In this document: one piece after another, positions 25,196 through 33,453 of the stretch
Layout: the number at the start of each line of letters is the position of its first letter
How positions within the stretch are numbered: position 1 is the stretch's first letter
Origin: Pseudomonadota bacterium
Lineage (GTDB): Bacteria > Desulfobacterota > Desulfobulbia > Desulfobulbales > JAGXFP01
Reading direction: 5' to 3'
NCBI GenBank assembly: GCA_018823285.1
Contig: JAHJIQ010000013.1
Location: 1 to 64,000, forward strand
Length of the DNA stretch: 64,000 nt
Position numbers and translations under genes: made by a program
The notes under the pieces: model-generated
Seen by the model: only the letters and a program-made list of their open reading frames with translations
Databases searched by the model: none
Told to the model about the DNA's origin: nothing

Positions 25196-25257
25196 GCAAC
25201 TTGGCGCAATGGGGTATTCAAATAGGCATTTCGTTATACATAAGCGCAGCAAGTTGC
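25196..25257. repeat. Inverted repeat GCAACTTG...CAAGTTGC
   Basis: Perfect 8-bp arms 46 bp apart, with a second GCGC pair inside. It lies in the region between the divergent flgF and the small secreted gene, so it could be a regulatory site for either. The rest of 25005-25402 shows only a sigma-70-like promoter. Confidence 0.35.
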
Positions 25258-25313
25258 GGGAAATTAAACCAGAACCAGATAAGTACAACGGGACATAATT
25301 AGCATCAGACATA

Positions 25314-25342
25314 TTGACTATGGCAAACAAATGCAGTTATAT
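25314..25342 (+). promoter_or_regulatory. Putative sigma-70 promoter for 111-aa secreted protein
   Basis: TTGACT (25314-25319), 17-bp spacer, TTATAT (25337-25342), about 60 bp before the start codon at 25403. Confidence 0.5.
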
Positions 25343-25402
25343 GCCTAACACTACATTTTTTTTATTCATTTTTATCAAATTATCATTAAGAGGAGAAAAG
25401 AG

Positions 25403-25738
25403 ATGAAAAAATTAAGTTTAATTATGGTAGCAGCTCTCCTGTTGTGCTCAGGTCTTGCACAGGCCCAACAGCAGGAGGAATTCAACAAAGCGGTTGCATC
25501 GGTCGGGGCACAGGGAAGTTTTAACGGTCCGGGCACCCTCGGTTACTTCAGAGTCGTCGGCGATTTTGCCCTTCCCTGTATGTACGATGTAGTTTACTTC
25601 AATCCGGCTAACGATTTCGGCAAAGCCGCCCAGAACACAATTCTTGCGGCCAAAAACACCGGTCACAACCTTTCCCGGGTAGTCTATGATCAAGGCGCTG
25701 ACCAACTTTGCTATCTGCATCTGGTTGAATTCGAATAA
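25403..25738 (+). CDS. Small secreted protein of unknown function (111 aa)
   Basis: A 111-aa exported protein: signal peptide MKKLSLIMVAALLLCSGLAQ cleaved after AQA, then a ~90-aa mature domain with a central GDFALPCMYDVVYFNPAND and a C-terminal LCYLHLVEF. Two cysteines in the mature part could form a disulfide. AGAGGAG precedes the ATG, a sigma-70-like promoter lies upstream, and a strong hairpin follows, so it is a stand-alone transcription unit. Family not recognised. Confidence 0.7.
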   Translation: MKKLSLIMVAALLLCSGLAQAQQQEEFNKAVASVGAQGSFNGPGTLGYFRVVGDFALPCMYDVVYFNPANDFGKAAQNTILAAKNTGHNLSRVVYDQGADQLCYLHLVEFE

Positions 25739-25756
25739 TCAAAAACAAGCAACCCC

Positions 25757-25796
25757 CCACTTTAGGCAGTTCATCCCCCACTACTGCCTAAAGTGG
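25757..25796. terminator. Strong hairpin after the 111-aa gene
   Basis: CCACTTTAGGCAG and CTGCCTAAAGTGG form 13-bp perfect arms around a 14-nt loop, 18 bp after the stop. No T-run follows, so it may act as an RNA stabiliser or as a repeat rather than a classical terminator. 25800-26030 holds no supportable gene. Confidence 0.5.
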
Positions 25797-26030
25797 ACAA
25801 AGGGGAGGCGGCACTAAGAGAAGGCAGAGAGGAGACAAATCTTCATTCTTAACATGCGCAAATGAGCGCTCATCATCCTGTCATATTTTATGCGCAAATT
25901 GATTTTCGCCGCATGCCGGAAAACCCTTTGTGATTTGAAGCTCTCCGCAGCAGGTAGCGAACAGGGAGAGGCTTTTCACTGCGGGGGGATTAACCACTCA
26001 AGGGGGGGGGAAACTTATCGCTTTGCCTGT

Positions 26031-27377
26031 TCAATCCCGGCCCGTGGATTTTTTGGTGATCCGGATGACATCGCCGGGATAGATCCAGTCGGGGTCCTTG
26101 ATCCTGCTCAACCTGGCGAGCTCGACGTACTTGAACGGGTCTCCCAGGTATTTTCCGGCGATGGCCCATAAGGTGTCGCCTTTGGCAACGATATGGGTGA
26201 CTTCGATATTACCGGTCTCGGGGTTTGTGACGATCGTGGCGGGGGTGCCCGGCGGCAGGTCGTCCTGCCGTTCGGAGGCGGGAGGCCGTTCCACGGTCAG
26301 GGTGAAGTTTTCCGTCTTGACCCTGAGCAACTCTGAGGTCCCTTCCGGTTTCGTCGGTTCCGGCGCTGGGGGCATTTCCTGCGCCGTCACTGCGGGTTTT
26401 TCCTGCTCCGCCGCGACCTTCTCTGCCGGTTTCACGGGAGCGGGTGGCGGCGGTTCGACCGGGGCCGGTTTTTCCGCTCCCCGGGTCTTTGTCCCGATTG
26501 GTTGATTCATAGAGCCAAAGTCTTCCAGCCAGACAGCCAGAAAGACAACCAGCGCCAGCATGGCAAGAATTGCCGCAGGCTTTTTGTATTGCCGGCGGGG
26601 GGGCGGTTTTTCTCCTTCCCCATCCGGCGGGGAGATCGGTTCGGATAAACGCACCGGGCTCCGCCTCTCCTCATGCCCTGAGGAAGGAAGCGGCGGCACT
26701 CGATATTCAACGGCAGGTTCAACAGCGAGACTCTCCCTCGGCAGCAGCCGCGGAGGAGGTTCTTCCAGCATCGCCAGCTCTGCCGGAAGGAGGGGCGGGG
26801 CGTCGATGTCTACCGGTTCGGTCACATCCGGCGGCGTGGGAATCGATTCGAGCAGAGCTGCCAGCGCTTCGTCGGAAACCAGACTCTCGATCTGTTCCTC
26901 GAAGGTTCCGGTCTCGCCGCTCTGCGCTTCAGGGGCAGAGCGGCCGTTTTCGCCTGGATCACCGCCGAGAAACGTCGCCATGTCCCTCTTTGCTCTCTCC
27001 TCATCCAGCCGGGCCGAATGGTTGAAATACTCATAAAACCTGGAAAGATGAATATGTCTTTGTTCCAGCTGCGAAGCGGAAACGGGATCGGCCACCTCAT
27101 CAACCCTGAAGCAGACGACATCGGATCCCAGGCGGAGGACGAGGTAAAGCCCGCCATGGTCCGGAAATGGATCGAGGCCGAGCTGCCTGCGCATATCGAT
27201 GACCATGCTGATCTTGTCATCGGCCAGGAAGCCGCTGTCCAACCGGGGCAGAACCGAGGCCGTTTCGCGAACGTTTTCCGGCATGACCGCGCCGAGGGCG
27301 ATTCCTGCCGGGCCGCAGAAATGATGCGGGCCGACCTTGCACAGAAGGCTTTGTTTTTCCTGCTCCTCAAGCTCCAT
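26031..27377 (-). CDS. CheW-like / transmembrane / LysM fusion protein (448 aa)
   Basis: The N-terminal ~110 residues resemble a CheW coupling domain: [43 protein letters not shown] long acidic and proline-rich linker follows, then one membrane helix (about 262-282, [16 protein letters not shown]), a second Pro-rich stretch, and a C-terminal LysM domain (about 396-445: [29 protein letters not shown]). The expected topology is CheW part in the cytoplasm and LysM on peptidoglycan. It is the last gene of a minus-strand cluster with an FlhB-tail protein and a 1291-aa membrane protein. Domain calls are from pattern reading; the CheW match is weaker than the LysM match. Confidence 0.6.
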   Translation of the reverse strand: MELEEQEKQSLLCKVGPHHFCGPAGIALGAVMPENVRETASVLPRLDSGFLADDKISMVIDMRRQLGLDPFPDHGGLYLVLRLGSDVVCFRVDEVADPVSASQLEQRHIHLSRFYEYFNHSARLDEERAKRDMATFLGGDPGENGRSAPEAQSGETGTFEEQIESLVSDEALAALLESIPTPPDVTEPVDIDAPPLLPAELAMLEEPPPRLLPRESLAVEPAVEYRVPPLPSSGHEERRSPVRLSEPISPPDGEGEKPPPRRQYKKPAAILAMLALVVFLAVWLEDFGSMNQPIGTKTRGAEKPAPVEPPPPAPVKPAEKVAAEQEKPAVTAQEMPPAPEPTKPEGTSELLRVKTENFTLTVERPPASERQDDLPPGTPATIVTNPETGNIEVTHIVAKGDTLWAIAGKYLGDPFKYVELARLSRIKDPDWIYPGDVIRITKKSTGRD

Positions 27378-27503
27378 GGTCGCTCCAGGTCACCCAAATT
27401 AATTTTTTACAGGGGGAGAGATAAAGCAATGTAACAGAAAACCGGGAGATTTCCAGCAGGAAGGTGCTATCTGACCGGCAAAAGAGTTTTTGGTTTAAAA
27501 TGA

Positions 27504-30500
27504 TCAAGGGGGATTTGCCGGACTCCGGAAGGGTCCGGATACTTTTCTTTCCCGGATGACCTCGAATTCTCCCGAAGGAGTCACCCGGAGGAGACCCATT
27601 TTCACCAGAACCAGAGTTCCATAAAGGTTGCGGATGGAAAATGGGTGCTCCCCCCACCTCTGTCTGAAACTTCCTCTTGCCAGTGTCCGGTAGTCTTTAA
27701 AAATCACCTCAATTCCACCACTCTTTCTGATCCGTTGAAGATACTCCATTTCATGGCTGAAACTGTCACGGGCGAGAGCGAGGATCCAATCCGGGACCCT
27801 TTCAGGCAGGACGGCCCGCTTCAGAAGCTTCTCAAGGACGTACAGCCGCCTGATATCGCAGTAGCCGCTCTTATCCAGATCCTGAAAAAATGCTTCCGTA
27901 TCGTCCAGCTCCTTGCGGGTTTTGGCATCAAGCGGCCGGCTGGTCAAAAGCTCGCGCAACTCCCGTTCACGACGGAGGGCAAGGGAGGCCGCTGCCGGAC
28001 TGTTTTCCGCATCCAATATACTGTCGAAGTAGATCCCCGTTTTGGTAAAAAGCGCATTCTGAGGCGCGTTGCGAGCATCAACAATCTTTGCCATGGGACC
28101 GCAGGGCGAGAGAAATTCCCCCTCGACCCGGATGGTTGGCGCATGATTGAGGTCGAGCCCGCCGGGTTGACCGCTCTTTTGCGTGAAATAGCCGCCAAAT
28201 TCAAGAGCGCGGAACATGTTCTCGTTCAGCAACGCCCCATCACGAACTGCGGCGATCTCCTCACCCCAGATCATGGCAAAATCTTTTTGCAACTCAACCT
28301 GTTTGAACAGTTCTGCAAGGATGGCGGTCTGCAAACGTTGCGCCTCTTCACCCTGCCCTTCCAGAAATGTCAGCCCATTCAAAAAGGTGATTGCCGCCAC
28401 CCGACCGGACAGGTTCTGCAGGGTGGCGCCATAGCCCTCAAGCCACCCCTGGAGATCCGCAGCTTCCTCAATCATCCGGGATGACTCCAGCTGGTCCCGC
28501 AGGCGGACAAGATCAACCAGGGCAGAGGCAAACCCCGACTGTTCCTCTTTGATGGCTTTCGCGATCAGGCGTTGATACCGGTCTTCCCCCAGCCAGTTTC
28601 TCATCGGCTTTGCAAAAAGAAACCCGGCCGGATCACCGGCCCCGAATTCAATAAAGCGTGAAAAGGTGATCTCATCCGCTTCGACGTCACTTCGCGAAAG
28701 TGCAGACAAGGCATTGAGTCCGTTGGCATAATGGAGGACATTTCTCCCGGCCGCTGCGGAATCTGCCTCAAACACCGCCATGAGCAGGTCAACAAGTTTC
28801 CCGGCGATACTTTTCCTTGCAATATCATCGCCAAGGATGTTGGCGCCGCGCATCAGTTCATCCAGCTGCAACTGGGCCGGTGCGACCTGGTCATTGCCCG
28901 CACGGCCAGGGCGCCAGGCCTCCATCCCTTCGAGGGAGATCATCCTGATCCGACTCCGGAGATGTTCCCGGGCCAGCTGCACAGTCAATCCCGTTTCCAG
29001 GAGGGAACGGAGCTCCCGCACATCGAATGGCTTTCGGGCAAGATAAAGGATATAGTCCTCCCCTGCCCGGGCCGGATCAAGAACTCCCTTTCGGACCAGG
29101 AACTGGGCAGCCCCTACCCTGATTGCCGGATCCGGGTGACGTTTATACAGCTGCCGGGCCGCCTGGACAATCTGCTGCCTGCTCTTTTCCAGCAAAAGGA
29201 ATCTGTCGAAATAACCGAGCATCTCGGCGGTCCGCTGCCGGTCCGGCGAGACCGTCCTGTTCTCCGGCGGACCAGTTGCAATCATGGGCTGCAGATAGTT
29301 GAGAAAGGCGTGAACCGCCTCGCCTTCTCCCAGCAATTCCACCATATCCTTGATAAAACCCGGGGAAAGCCCCTGCCTGCCACCCTGAGCGAGAGTTTCG
29401 GCGAAGGTGAGAGACGCCGGAATTTCATGGCGCGAGCGTGCCTCACCCCCGGCAGAATCAACCACCTTGGATGACAACACATCTTCAAGCAGAGAGATCC
29501 GCTGCTCAAGGAGATCATCACCCTCTCGGGGATGGCCCAGCAGCTCTGCCTTGGCGATGGCTATCGCCCTTGCGGAAGTATCGTTTGCCCGCCGCTCCCG
29601 CTCGACATCTACCGGCATTGACAGGTCATAGAGATCATCAAGGAGCCCGGCAACAAGGTCACGGGGTTCTGCGAATGGCGCGAAGATGGCAGATACCCCC
29701 TGTTTTGGCGCAGAGAACAGAAATTCCCTGATCTCTCCCGTCAGCTGGAGCTTTGCCGGTGGCACCACCACCCGGGTGAGTTCGGCCATCCGTTCCCTGT
29801 TCAACCTGAGATACTCGCCATGTCCTGCAAAATGTGATAACACCACCAGGTTACCGGGAGAGAGCTCAAGCTTACCGCCCGCCTTCTGCTGCTCAATGGT
29901 GGCAAGAAGATCCCCATATTCCGGGATGTAAGGTGCGATCCGCAGAGGTCTTTTAAACCTGGCTGGATAGGTTGTGACTCGTTTGCGCAGGTAAAGATCC
30001 AGCAGAGACTGCCGTTCATCCGGTGCGGTCAGCAACAGGTGAAAGAGCAGATCACCGTATGGATCGCTCTCATTGAGCAGCTCCCGTTCACTGTTCAGGG
30101 GCTGGTAACGGACCAGCATCTCATGCAGCAGATGATCTTCCCGGCCCATCATCCGGTAAGGACCTGAATAGGGCGCGTTCTCGCGCCGCAGAATGATCGT
30201 CGACACCTTCTCTTTCACCACCAGGGGATGATCGCTTTTTGTGTAGAGATCAAAATCACCTGCCAGCGGTTCACCGTTCCTGGCTAATGGCGAATTGAAG
30301 CGGCAGAAGTCATCTTCCAGGTCCGGCAGATAGTCGAGAAGGATCTTTTCCAGGGGATACAGCTCGCCGATAGTGTACTCCTCCACCAGGACCGTATCCA
30401 GTGACACCGTTTTAAAGACCAGCCACCGACCGTTTATTTTCACTGCAGGGTCCATATGCCCCATCAGGGTGCCGTCGTATTTCCGCACACTGCCGCGCAC

Positions 30501-31379
30501 CGTCCCCAGTTCGAGCTCGGGATGATAGCGGCTGAAATACATCAGCAGCTCTTCGCTTCCCGACCGGCAGTTGTAGATGTCGTACCAGATTGAATTGAAC
30601 AGGGAGTGGCCGCGCCTTTCCTCGTATATTTTATCCTTGCGCCAGGCGATGAGGAGTGCGGTGCCCCGGTCTTCAGGAGACACTTCGTTCACTTCCCGCC
30701 TGATCGCCGCGATTTTGTCACGAAATCGATCACGGACCTCGGTATAACTGAAATCCGGTTTCTTCCCCTTTTGCAGAAGTTCATCCTGCAGACGGAAATA
30801 ACGCAGCTTAAGCAGCGCTTCTTCCAGAGGGATCCGGTCCAGCCGGCAGTCCTGCAGATCTTCGGCAAGAGCCTGCCGAAAAAGCCCCTTCTCGCGCTCC
30901 AGCTCATTCTTATCGTAGTCAGCCGCCACCACCCGTTTGAGGACATCATGATCGGGGTCAATGGTCAGCTCTTCGATGACCGGTGGAATATAAGGCGTAA
31001 ATTCCGGAGGCCGGAGGTTTGGCGGTCGTTTGGTGTGGGTCTTGATCACCCTCCCCTTTTCAATAACGATTCCCGGACCAAGCTCGTCTTTCGTAAAGAC
31101 CGGGTTTCCCCAGAAAAGGGGTCGCTCGGCGCCTGCAACAGCGCCCCCGGAGGTAAGCACGGACATCCCCTCCGGCCCGGAACCATTCCATTCATCCCGG
31201 GAGAGGCCGGTTCCCTTTTTCTGTTTGGAGTCCTGGGTCTCCGGCAGGTTGACCAGCGGGATCGAACCGGGGAATGTAATCACCACGAGATGAAGTACAG
31301 CACTCAGGGCGATGCCCATGACCGAGTCGGACACTCTGGCCCGCAACCAGTCACGTATGGAGTTCAAGCGAAGATGCAT
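27504..31379 (-). CDS. Large membrane-anchored protein with transglutaminase-like segment (1291 aa)
   Basis: The protein has one N-terminal membrane helix (about 19-37, SVMGIALSAVLHLVVITFPG), a TonB-like anchor position, so most of it should be periplasmic. Residues 235-330 resemble a transglutaminase-like cysteine fold: NCRSGSEELLMYFSRYHPEL with C271, GHMDPAVKINGRW with H308, and an Asp at 328. The remaining ~950 residues are mainly helical and repeat-like (solenoid character: AARQLYKRHPDPAIRVGAAQ resembles a HEAT unit). No full-length family is recognised. It lies 33 bp after the FlhB-tail gene and 126 bp before the CheW/LysM gene, so the three may be one operon tied to motility or the cell wall. 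Confidence 0.5.
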   Translation of the reverse strand: MHLRLNSIRDWLRARVSDSVMGIALSAVLHLVVITFPGSIPLVNLPETQDSKQKKGTGLSRDEWNGSGPEGMSVLTSGGAVAGAERPLFWGNPVFTKDELGPGIVIEKGRVIKTHTKRPPNLRPPEFTPYIPPVIEELTIDPDHDVLKRVVAADYDKNELEREKGLFRQALAEDLQDCRLDRIPLEEALLKLRYFRLQDELLQKGKKPDFSYTEVRDRFRDKIAAIRREVNEVSPEDRGTALLIAWRKDKIYEERRGHSLFNSIWYDIYNCRSGSEELLMYFSRYHPELELGTVRGSVRKYDGTLMGHMDPAVKINGRWLVFKTVSLDTVLVEEYTIGELYPLEKILLDYLPDLEDDFCRFNSPLARNGEPLAGDFDLYTKSDHPLVVKEKVSTIILRRENAPYSGPYRMMGREDHLLHEMLVRYQPLNSERELLNESDPYGDLLFHLLLTAPDERQSLLDLYLRKRVTTYPARFKRPLRIAPYIPEYGDLLATIEQQKAGGKLELSPGNLVVLSHFAGHGEYLRLNRERMAELTRVVVPPAKLQLTGEIREFLFSAPKQGVSAIFAPFAEPRDLVAGLLDDLYDLSMPVDVERERRANDTSARAIAIAKAELLGHPREGDDLLEQRISLLEDVLSSKVVDSAGGEARSRHEIPASLTFAETLAQGGRQGLSPGFIKDMVELLGEGEAVHAFLNYLQPMIATGPPENRTVSPDRQRTAEMLGYFDRFLLLEKSRQQIVQAARQLYKRHPDPAIRVGAAQFLVRKGVLDPARAGEDYILYLARKPFDVRELRSLLETGLTVQLAREHLRSRIRMISLEGMEAWRPGRAGNDQVAPAQLQLDELMRGANILGDDIARKSIAGKLVDLLMAVFEADSAAAGRNVLHYANGLNALSALSRSDVEADEITFSRFIEFGAGDPAGFLFAKPMRNWLGEDRYQRLIAKAIKEEQSGFASALVDLVRLRDQLESSRMIEEAADLQGWLEGYGATLQNLSGRVAAITFLNGLTFLEGQGEEAQRLQTAILAELFKQVELQKDFAMIWGEEIAAVRDGALLNENMFRALEFGGYFTQKSGQPGGLDLNHAPTIRVEGEFLSPCGPMAKIVDARNAPQNALFTKTGIYFDSILDAENSPAAASLALRRERELRELLTSRPLDAKTRKELDDTEAFFQDLDKSGYCDIRRLYVLEKLLKRAVLPERVPDWILALARDSFSHEMEYLQRIRKSGGIEVIFKDYRTLARGSFRQRWGEHPFSIRNLYGTLVLVKMGLLRVTPSGEFEVIRERKVSGPFRSPANPP

Positions 31380-31412
31380 AAGAAAATATACCGGAAAAGA
31401 GAGACCCCGCTT

Positions 31413-31688
31413 TCAGTACTTTTCGTTGGTACGATAGATAAAGGCGAGGACTTCCGCGACCAGGACATACGCAGACGGCGGGATCTCGGCCATCAGGTCG
31501 AGACGGGAGAGAACTTCGACCAGATCGGAATCTTCATGGATCGGGATGTTGTGTTCTTCAGCGAGAGCAATGATTTTTTCGGCCAGCAGGTTCAGACCCT
31601 TGCCGACCACTACCGGGGCCGGGTCCCGGGCAGGATCATAGCGCAGGGCAACCGCCTTCTTTTTTCCCTCTTTTAAATCCCGTGCCAT
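31413..31688 (-). CDS. FlhB C-terminal-domain-like export protein
   Basis: The 91-aa protein (ATG 31688; a TTG two codons earlier is possible) matches the cytoplasmic domain of FlhB/YscU: AVALRYDPARDPAPVVVGKG, NLLAEKIIALAEEHNIPIHE, DSDLVEVLSRLDLMAEIPPS, YVLVAEVLAFIYRTN. The membrane part and the self-cleaving NPTH motif are absent; the frame begins just after the position of that motif. Such stand-alone FlhB tails can substitute for the cleaved domain in substrate switching. First gene of the minus-strand cluster. Confidence 0.85.
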   Translation of the reverse strand: MARDLKEGKKKAVALRYDPARDPAPVVVGKGLNLLAEKIIALAEEHNIPIHEDSDLVEVLSRLDLMAEIPPSAYVLVAEVLAFIYRTNEKY

Positions 31689-31861
31689 CGACAACCACCA
31701 ACCGTATCGGTTATTTTATTATTCCCTGAGAGGGAAATACCCCGAAGCCCGAAGTCTCTTTTTGCTTGTTCTCTGCTGCGGGACAAACCTTTACCGCGAT
31801 CCCGGACATTGCCAACCGGGATCGACACCTTAATACATTACCATATCGGAAATCTCTCGAC

Positions 31862-32563
31862 ATGAACTTCCCATCCCCCCTGCAACCGGCCAGGCTGATC
31901 AAACGCTACAAGAGATTTCTGGCCGATGTCGAATTGCCGGACGGCCGGGTGCTTACCGTTCACTGCCCCAATTCCGGCAGCATGCTGGGCTGTTCTGAAT
32001 CGGGTTCCGAGGTGATGATCTCGAAATCCGGGAACCCGAACCGCAAATACCCCCATACTCTGGAAATGGTGAAAACCGGATCAGTATGGGCGGGGATCAA
32101 CACTTCACTGACCAACCACCTGGTCCGGGAGGGTATTGAAAATCACGTTTTTCCAGAGCTTGAACCTTTCAGCTCAATCAGGGCCGAAGTAAAAACAGGA
32201 GACAGCAGGCTTGATTTCCTGCTGACCCACATGGAACACCAGACCTATCTGGAGGTCAAAAACTGCACCCTGGTCCGGGCCGGCGCCGCCATGTTTCCCG
32301 ACGCGGTGACCGCCCGCGGCACAAAGCACCTGCAGGAACTGATGCGACTCAGGAACTACGGTCACCGGGCTGTTCTGATCTTCTGTGTACAGCGTGAAGA
32401 TGCGGACCGCTTCACCCCGGCCGCCGATATTGACCCTCTCTATACCTCCACCCTCGCCGAGGCTTCCGACCACGGCGTGCTGATCCTGGCCTGCCGGGCA
32501 GCGGTGAGACCCCTGTCGATCATTGTCCACAGCCAATTGCCGGTGGAACTCCCTCGCCGGTAA
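31862..32563 (+). CDS. sfsA: SfsA family DNA/RNA nuclease-like protein
   Basis: A 233-aa protein of the SfsA family (originally linked to sugar fermentation stimulation; nuclease fold). ATG 31862 gives MNFPSPLQPARLIKRYKRFL; the open frame extends upstream without a start signal. Motifs: LPDGRVLTVHCPNSGSMLG, VWAGINTSLTNHLV, DSRLDFLL and YLEVKNCTL (the D...EVK nuclease-like core), FPDAVTARGTKHLQEL. Single gene; the AT-rich gap 32564-32778 after it holds no gene but probably the promoter of the torD operon. Confidence 0.92.
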   Translation: MNFPSPLQPARLIKRYKRFLADVELPDGRVLTVHCPNSGSMLGCSESGSEVMISKSGNPNRKYPHTLEMVKTGSVWAGINTSLTNHLVREGIENHVFPELEPFSSIRAEVKTGDSRLDFLLTHMEHQTYLEVKNCTLVRAGAAMFPDAVTARGTKHLQELMRLRNYGHRAVLIFCVQREDADRFTPAADIDPLYTSTLAEASDHGVLILACRAAVRPLSIIVHSQLPVELPRR

Positions 32564-32778
32564 TCCCGATTTCGAGAACAAAAAAATCCCGCCTGGAAAT
32601 TATCCCTTGCACTGTTTAAGTATTTTATTATATTCTTTAAGACATATTTGATTGTAATGTTTTACATAAAATATTATTTACGGTTTATATGAATATTTAA
32701 ATTTACATGTCGTGCGGTTCAGAAATTTTTACAGTCCCCGGACCGCGCATTCAATTTTATCCCGGTGGTGACGAATCA

Positions 32779-33453
32779 ATGCCTGCTGACATAGAAGACA
32801 CCAATGTGAAGCTTGCGGCAATATACCGTTTTCTTGCCCGGTCAATGCAGTATCCCGGACAACAGTTTCCTGATGATTCAGTCCTCCCTTTTCTCTATCT
32901 CCTCCTTGAACAGCTGGGCAGATTTGATGCCCAGCACGAACTTCAATGCGCCCTTAAAAACGATCCCGATCCTCTGGAATCCCTTCAGGTGGAACATACC
33001 CGCCTCTTTATCAATGGGGTGCCGGGGACCATCGCCCCTCCTTACGGGTCTGTCTACCTGCCCGGAGAAGGAACGCTGATGGGGAAGAGCACGGAGGAGG
33101 TCCTCGGCTTTTACCGTCTGAAGGGTTTTGATCTCGCCGCCCGGGAGGATATTCCCGATTATCTGGTGACCGAACTTGAATTTTTATCCCATCTGGCAGA
33201 AGCCGGTGACACCGACGGCGAAACCCGGTTTCTGAAACGGTATTTCCGCCCCTGGTTTGAGATATTCCAGCAACGAGTAATTGAGGAGGCCGCCCACCCT
33301 TTCTACAAAGTCATGGTCGGCCTGATTGATTTTTTTACCACGGAGGGAGAGCACGATGTCATACAACCTGACGAGACGAAAGTTCCTGCAGACCGCTTCT
33401 CTGGCAGCTGCTTCAGTACCGCTTGCGAAAATCGCCCGGGCGGAGCAGAGTAG
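32779..33453 (+). CDS. TorD-family chaperone for molybdoenzyme
   Basis: A cytoplasmic helical chaperone that binds the Tat signal of a molybdoenzyme and helps cofactor insertion. ATG 32779 is used (MPADIEDTNVKLAAIYRFLA); the frame extends 24 codons up without support. Family traits: LESLQVEHTRLFINGVPGTI, APPYGSVYLPGEGTLMGKST, DYLVTELEFLSHL, HPFYKVMVGLIDFF. Its last ~98 bp overlap the start of the molybdoenzyme gene (ATG 33356), an unusually long overlap that suggests tight co-translation. Confidence 0.88.
   Translation: MPADIEDTNVKLAAIYRFLARSMQYPGQQFPDDSVLPFLYLLLEQLGRFDAQHELQCALKNDPDPLESLQVEHTRLFINGVPGTIAPPYGSVYLPGEGTLMGKSTEEVLGFYRLKGFDLAAREDIPDYLVTELEFLSHLAEAGDTDGETRFLKRYFRPWFEIFQQRVIEEAAHPFYKVMVGLIDFFTTEGEHDVIQPDETKVPADRFSGSCFSTACENRPGGAE

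Noticed and set aside
25196-25257. Additional attC site
   Set aside because: Inverted repeat has attC-like size but lacks RYYYAAC/GTTRRRY cores and lies far from the integron.
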